DNA from: Prevotella sp. UBA3288
GTDB lineage: Bacteria; Bacteroidota; Bacteroidia; Bacteroidales; Bacteroidaceae
Assembly (NCBI GenBank): GCA_002361655.1
Contig: DETM01000021.1
Span: forward strand, 2,936 to 30,020
Direction of reading: 5' to 3'
DNA length: 27,085 bases
This document shows, in pieces, positions 23,660 to 27,085 of the stretch (its first letter is position 1; the number at the start of each line of letters is the position of its first letter). The position numbers and the translations under genes were made by a program. Under the pieces are notes generated by a model, which saw only the letters and a program-made list of their open reading frames with translations, had not been told where the DNA came from and did no database searches.

Positions 23660-23727
23660 AATGATAAATGCGCTTCGCTAATTGATAAGAAGGACTACAA
23701 TATAAACTAAAAACTAGAACAGGAAAT

Positions 23728-24783
23728 ATGATGAAAAAAGAACTGGAGACTCGGAGATGGTGGATGGTACTTGCGCTGTTCACCGTCCATTGTTCGTTAT
23801 TCACCGGTGAGGTGCAAGCCGCCTCGCCTTATGACAATCCCGACACGCTGGTGGTGGCCCGCGACGGCACCGGACAGTTTCGCACCGTCACCGATGCCAT
23901 CGAGGTGTGCCGTGCCTTCATGGACTACCACAAGGTAATCTTTGTCAAGAAGGGCGTCTACAAGGAGAAGGTCATCCTGCCCCAGTGGCTGCAGAACATC
24001 GAGATATGCGGCGAGGACCGCGACCAGACCGTCATCACTTACGACGACCATGCCAACATCAGCATGGACGGCAATTTCTGGCCAGCCGAGACGAAGGCGC
24101 AACTGCTGGCCATGGGCGACCGCCCGAAACTGGGCACCTTCCGCTCGTTTACGCTCAGGATTGATGCCAACGACATCACGCTGAAGAATATCACCATCGA
24201 GAACAACTCGGCCCGGCTGGGACAGGCCGTGGCCCTGCATACCCAGGGCGACCGTCTGCGGTTCGTCAACTGCCGCTTCCTCGGTCATCAGGACACGGTG
24301 TATACCGGTATGCCGAACACGCGCCTCTATTTCGACCACTGCTATATAGAAGGTACCACCGACTTTATCTTCGGCCCTTCAACGGCATGGTTCGAGGACT
24401 GTGACATTTTCTGTAAGGCGAACAGTTACATCACGGCGGCATCTACACCGAAAGAGGCGGCCTTCGGCTATGTGTTCAACAACTGCAAGATAACGGCTGC
24501 CGACCAGGTGGAGAAGGTCTATCTGGGCCGTCCCTGGCGCGACTATGGCTATACGCTCTTCATGCACTGTTCGCTGCCCAAGCAGATACGGCCCGAGGGC
24601 TGGCACCACTGGCAGAAAGAGCGCGAGCAGACGGCCCGCTACCTAGAGTTCGAGAATACGGGCGAAGGGGCTGTCGCCGACAAGCGTGTCGCCTGGAGCC
24701 GCCAGTTGACGAAGAAAGAAGCGCAGGAGGTGACGCTGGAGAATGTCTTTAAGCGTGAAGACGTATGGAGGGTTGAGCCATAA
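23728..24783 (+). CDS. Secreted pectinesterase (carbohydrate esterase family 8)
   Basis: Pectin methylesterases remove methyl groups from homogalacturonan, opening it to lyases. The right-handed beta-helix signatures are all present: GQFRTVTDAI, the Gln of GQAVALHTQGDR, GHQDTVYT with the acid/base Asp189, EGTTDFIFG with the nucleophile Asp212, and YLGRPWRDYG with Arg268. Length 351 is normal. The signal peptide (WWMVLALFTVHCSLFTGEVQA) is encoded partly by DNA resembling a GTTCA-type spacer repeat. An 80-base gap separates it from rel and no clear promoter box is seen there, so it may be read through from the par unit. It ends in a strong terminator. Confidence 0.93.
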   Translation: MMKKELETRRWWMVLALFTVHCSLFTGEVQAASPYDNPDTLVVARDGTGQFRTVTDAIEVCRAFMDYHKVIFVKKGVYKEKVILPQWLQNIEICGEDRDQTVITYDDHANISMDGNFWPAETKAQLLAMGDRPKLGTFRSFTLRIDANDITLKNITIENNSARLGQAVALHTQGDRLRFVNCRFLGHQDTVYTGMPNTRLYFDHCYIEGTTDFIFGPSTAWFEDCDIFCKANSYITAASTPKEAAFGYVFNNCKITAADQVEKVYLGRPWRDYGYTLFMHCSLPKQIRPEGWHHWQKEREQTARYLEFENTGEGAVADKRVAWSRQLTKKEAQEVTLENVFKREDVWRVEP

Positions 24784-24799
24784 GGGCTCAACCTTTTTT
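24771..24799 (+). terminator. Strong rho-independent terminator overlapping the pectinesterase stop
   Basis: GGTTGAGCC (24771-24779) pairs perfectly with GGCTCAACC (24785-24793) around a 5-base loop that contains part of the stop codon, followed by six T (24794-24799). The left arm encodes the last residues of the protein. The T run reaches the stop of the convergent merR gene. Confidence 0.92.
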
Positions 24800-25148
24800 A
24801 TTGCAGTCCGTCCAACTGGTGTTTTAACGACTGCAGGTCGTCGCGAACGGAGATGAGGCGCGTCAGCACGTCGGCCGTCTTGTCGGCACCGTCGCGGTTC
24901 TGATTGATGATGCGCTTGGCGGCGGCCAGTTTGAAGCCGCGTACTTTCACCAGGTTGTGTATCAACTTGATCTGGTCAATGTCTTTCTGTGTGTACTGCC
25001 TCACCTTGTTGCTCCCCGTGGTCTTCGGCTTCAGATAGGGAAATTCTGTCTCCCAGAACCTCAGTGTGCTCTCGTTGAGGTCGAACATCTCTGCCACTTC
25101 CTTGATGGAGTAGTAGAGTTTCAAGTTCTTGTTCAGGTTCAGTGCCAT
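24798..25148 (-). CDS. MerR family transcriptional regulator
   Basis: This 116-residue protein has a winged HTH of the MerR type: YYSIKEVAEMFDLNESTLRFWETEFPYL (about 12-40), then VRQYTQKDIDQIKLIHNLVKVRGFKL, the second helix pair. A short coiled-coil dimerisation region closes it (ADVLTRLISVRDDLQSLKHQL). No Cys or other metal-sensing residues appear in the C-terminal part, so the effector is unknown. This short form resembles MerR-like proteins common in Bacteroidetes near alaS. A small gap of 45 bases separates it from the upstream fimbrillin-like gene on the same strand, so both may be co-transcribed. Confidence 0.88.
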   Translation of the reverse strand: MALNLNKNLKLYYSIKEVAEMFDLNESTLRFWETEFPYLKPKTTGSNKVRQYTQKDIDQIKLIHNLVKVRGFKLAAAKRIINQNRDGADKTADVLTRLISVRDDLQSLKHQLDGLQ

Positions 25149-25193
25149 ATCTCGAAAATCTTTTATGTCTCTAATATATTTGTGGCCGGTTTG

Positions 25194-26540
25194 TCAGAAT
25201 GCCAGACAGGCGCGGACATTTGCATTTAATGTTGTCTCACGCGTTTCTGTCAAGTCTACCAAGGTTCCTTTGAACAAGGGACTGTAGCCGTCGTTGCTTG
25301 ACCAGTAGCCCACGTTATTCTCCAGTGCCGTGCCCATGGTGGCCAGTTTGGCGTTCATACAGGTATAGTCTATCGTGGTGGCCTTGTCAGTGTAGGCAGT
25401 GCCGTTGCAGCCTATAATCATATACTGCCAGTCTTTTACCGAAGGCAGACGCCAGGTGAATGTGCCGCCGCTGACGGCCGTATGGCCTGCCGCGGCAGTG
25501 ATGGCATCGGCCTGGTTCTTCTCGACGCTCTCGTCAGCCAGGGCGATGGCCAGTCCGTGGGAGGAGTCGGAAGCACTGCCCACATAGGCTATCATGGCCA
25601 CGGCAGTAGTGCCGGCCGCAGCGGCCGCAACGGGGGTGGCATACACCTGTCCGTTCTGTCCCACCACGCTGCCGATATAGTCTTCAGTGACTTCGGCGAG
25701 CGCCTTGGGATAGGTCACTTGGTGCATCTTTACCGTAATGTTGTGGAATTGCTCATGGGCGAATGTCACGTTGTTTCGGCGGTAGAGATAGATGTCGCTT
25801 CCCACCGTTGCAGTCAGCATGACCTGTGCACCGCTGATACCGCTAAGGGCGGCGAATATCTCGTTGGTGGCAGCAGCGGGGGTGACGGTGATGTCGCCGG
25901 TCTCGCTACCGCTCTTTTTCAGTCCGGTGGCGGAGATGCGCAGGCTGCTGGCGTTGAGGGCCGCTCCGCTTGTGTTCTGCAGGTTGAATCGCACGATGGC
26001 CTGCTGGTTCTCGAAGGTCACCGGACTGACGGCCGAAATGCCGCTGCCGCTAATCTTGTCGATATGTGCCGTTGCCGTGGCATAGTCGAAGTTAGTGGCG
26101 ATGTCGGCCAGCGTACCCTTCTGTCCAGTGTAGGTCATTTCCTGCCTGGGGAACTGGAGCGTCAGGTCTGCCGGTATAGGCACGTCCATGCCTATTGAGA
26201 TGCCGCCGTTCAGCACTGCCGTGGCGGCGTTGGCACCAGGGCGGAGGCTGCCAGTGAACCAGTTGCTTTCATATTTCACATAGACATTCTCCGTGGTGGC
26301 CCATGTGGCTTGGATGGTTTTGCCGTCAATAACCAAAGCGCGGCGGCGGCTTGCATCGCCGCCTTCGTCACCGCCCTTCGAGGCGTTCACCGTCATTGTG
26401 TATGTCTTTCCGGCCTCCATCTTGTTCGGGTCGGCCGAGGGGATGTCGTCTGATGAGCATGCCGTCAGCATGCTGCCTGCAAAGAGTGTTGCCAGCAGTG
26501 CTGAGAGCGTTGTGAGTCGTGATGTGCGTTCTGTCTTCAC
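25194..26540 (-). CDS. Fimbrillin-like lipoprotein with C-terminal FISUMP/DUF1566-like region
   Basis: A lipoprotein signal ends in LTACSSDD (lipobox Cys about residue 28), with acidic residues after the Cys as for surface-exposed Bacteroidetes lipoproteins. Residues about 40-280 follow the fimbrillin (Mfa-like) plan: TYTMTVNASKG, an ATWATTENVYVKY segment, NGG, FENQQAIVRFNL, then FAHEQFHNITVKM closing the domain. Residues about 290-448 differ: Ala-rich, then TFTWRLPSVKDWQYMI, GYWSSN and NVRACLAF, as in FISUMP/DUF1566 proteins. Such proteins form cell-surface fimbriae or adhesins. A promoter box lies at 26566-26573. No partner fimbrial genes are in the window. Confidence 0.8.
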   Translation of the reverse strand: MKTERTSRLTTLSALLATLFAGSMLTACSSDDIPSADPNKMEAGKTYTMTVNASKGGDEGGDASRRRALVIDGKTIQATWATTENVYVKYESNWFTGSLRPGANAATAVLNGGISIGMDVPIPADLTLQFPRQEMTYTGQKGTLADIATNFDYATATAHIDKISGSGISAVSPVTFENQQAIVRFNLQNTSGAALNASSLRISATGLKKSGSETGDITVTPAAATNEIFAALSGISGAQVMLTATVGSDIYLYRRNNVTFAHEQFHNITVKMHQVTYPKALAEVTEDYIGSVVGQNGQVYATPVAAAAAGTTAVAMIAYVGSASDSSHGLAIALADESVEKNQADAITAAAGHTAVSGGTFTWRLPSVKDWQYMIIGCNGTAYTDKATTIDYTCMNAKLATMGTALENNVGYWSSNDGYSPLFKGTLVDLTETRETTLNANVRACLAF

Positions 26541-26565
26541 TTGTCGTCGGTTATTGATTTTGGCG

Positions 26566-26573
26566 CAAAGGTA
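26566..26573 (-). promoter_or_regulatory. -7 promoter box for the fimbrillin-like gene
   Basis: TACCTTTG on the minus strand matches TAnnTTTG, 25 bases before the start at 26540. No clear -33 TTG is seen. Confidence 0.6.
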
Positions 26574-26734
26574 CGAATTATTTTCGAATTAGGGCGTATC
26601 TTGCGGCGGAAATTTTCTCTGGTAAGATTTCGATAGCAAAAACCATGCGGAAAGCGTGCGCTGCTGTGAGTGGGAAGACGACCGGTGTCAGGCTGGTGGT
26701 GATGACGGAATCAGATAAAAAAACAGGCTGATTC

Positions 26735-26765
26735 TTTGTGGTTTAGGAAAAAAACAGTACCTTTG
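26735..26765 (+). promoter_or_regulatory. Promoter of alaS
   Basis: TTTG (26735-26738), 19 bases, then TACCTTTG (26758-26765): a full match to the Bacteroidetes housekeeping promoter TTTG-N19-TAnnTTTG. It is the best promoter in the window, with a leader of about 50 bases filled largely by the spacer repeat. Confidence 0.8.
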
Positions 26766-26784
26766 CACCCTAAATAAACAACAG

Positions 26785-26822
26785 CAAATCGTAAATCGTA
26801 AATAGTCCAATTGTAAATCGTC
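26785..26822 (+). repeat. AT-rich 7-8 base repeat tract before alaS
   Basis: Units AAATCGT, AAATCGT, AAATAGTC, CAATTGT and AAATCGTC end directly at the alaS ATG. They are the same family as the pntC tract 16 kb away and lie wholly in the alaS 5' leader. Confidence 0.75.
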
Positions 26823-27085
26823 ATGATGACCGCAAAAGAAATCCGCGACTCGTTTAAGAAATTCTTTGAGTCAAAGGGCCATGCCATCGTGCCCTCAGCA
26901 CCGATGGTGATTAAGGATGACCCCACGCTGATGTTCACCAACGCCGGCATGAACCAGTGGAAAGATATTATATTAGGAACGCGCGACCCGGAGCCGCGCC
27001 GCCGTGCCGACACACAGAAATGTCTGCGTGTCAGCGGCAAGCATAACGACCTGGAGGAGGTGGGCCACGACACCTACCACCACAC
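26823..27085 (+). CDS. alaS: Alanyl-tRNA synthetase (3' end outside window)
   Basis: The open frame runs off the window with 87 codons visible. The translation begins [20 protein letters not shown], then [29 protein letters not shown] and [22 protein letters not shown], the class II motif region of the AlaRS aminoacylation domain. AlaRS charges tRNA-Ala with alanine in the cytoplasm. Two adjacent ATG codons (26823 and 26826) could each start the protein. It has its own promoter at 26735-26765, and a spacer-repeat tract occupies its leader. The identification is firm despite truncation. Confidence 0.95.
   Translation, partial: MMTAKEIRDSFKKFFESKGHAIVPSAPMVIKDDPTLMFTNAGMNQWKDIILGTRDPEPRRRADTQKCLRVSGKHNDLEEVGHDTYHH

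Noticed and set aside
25175..25182. Plus-strand TATATTTG box between merR and the fimbrillin-like gene
   Set aside because: It matches the -7 consensus but points into the antisense of the fimbrillin-like gene with no plus-strand gene behind it; a chance match in AT-rich DNA is more likely.
26645..26731. 28-residue ORF upstream of alaS
   Set aside because: It lies before the alaS promoter with no promoter box of its own, no ribosome-binding site and no recognisable sequence.

Overview
The window reads as a chromosome segment from a Bacteroidales bacterium, most likely a Prevotella-type gut or rumen organism. The grounds are the -7 promoter box TAnnTTTG typical of the phylum in front of most transcription starts, a general lack of strong Shine-Dalgarno sites, a fimbrillin-like lipoprotein, secreted plant/host-glycan enzymes (GH95, CE8), and the gene order parA-parB-DUF5683-mltD-rel. 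No tRNA, rRNA, CRISPR array, insertion sequence or phage gene was seen. No gene-free stretch exceeds 300 bases.

Layout. 1-3773 (+): the 3' part of a large envelope protein (HExxH peptidase, beta-propeller, C-terminal barrel-like region) whose stop overlaps the start of a PrsW-like membrane protease. 3802-4815 (-): an exported glutathione peroxidase-nitroreductase fusion. 4916-5884 (+): a secreted SASA-type esterase, divergent from the fusion gene. 6034-7786 (-): ribF overlapping a CPBP membrane protease gene.

7929-14583 (+) is the most interesting part: a six-gene run for making and activating 2-aminoethylphosphonate. PEP mutase, phosphonopyruvate decarboxylase, a PntC/LicC-like cytidylyltransferase and AEP transaminase would give CMP-AEP. 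A CDP-alcohol phosphotransferase-family membrane enzyme could then attach the head group to a lipid, and a YbhN/MprF-type membrane protein could move the product. The membrane transferase has Gly114 where the family signature has its last Asp. The PEP mutase carries an N-terminal nucleotidyltransferase domain with a broken HxGH motif.

14712-17252 (+): a GH95 glycosidase followed by a terminator. 17523-23647 (+): the chromosome-partition and stringent-response block (parA, parB, DUF5683 protein, MltD-like transglycosylase, Rel). 23728-24783 (+): pectinesterase ending in a terminator that overlaps its stop codon. 24798-26540 (-): a MerR regulator and a fimbrillin-like lipoprotein. 26823-end (+): the start of alaS behind a good promoter.

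A second theme is a family of AT-rich short repeats with a period of 7-8 bases. They fill the gaps directly before several start codons (10491, 12486, 13537, 26823), and similar DNA also appears inside or at the edge of coding sequence (end of aepY, three places in GH95, the pectinesterase signal peptide). All functional statements come from reading motifs by eye and from family knowledge; no search was run.
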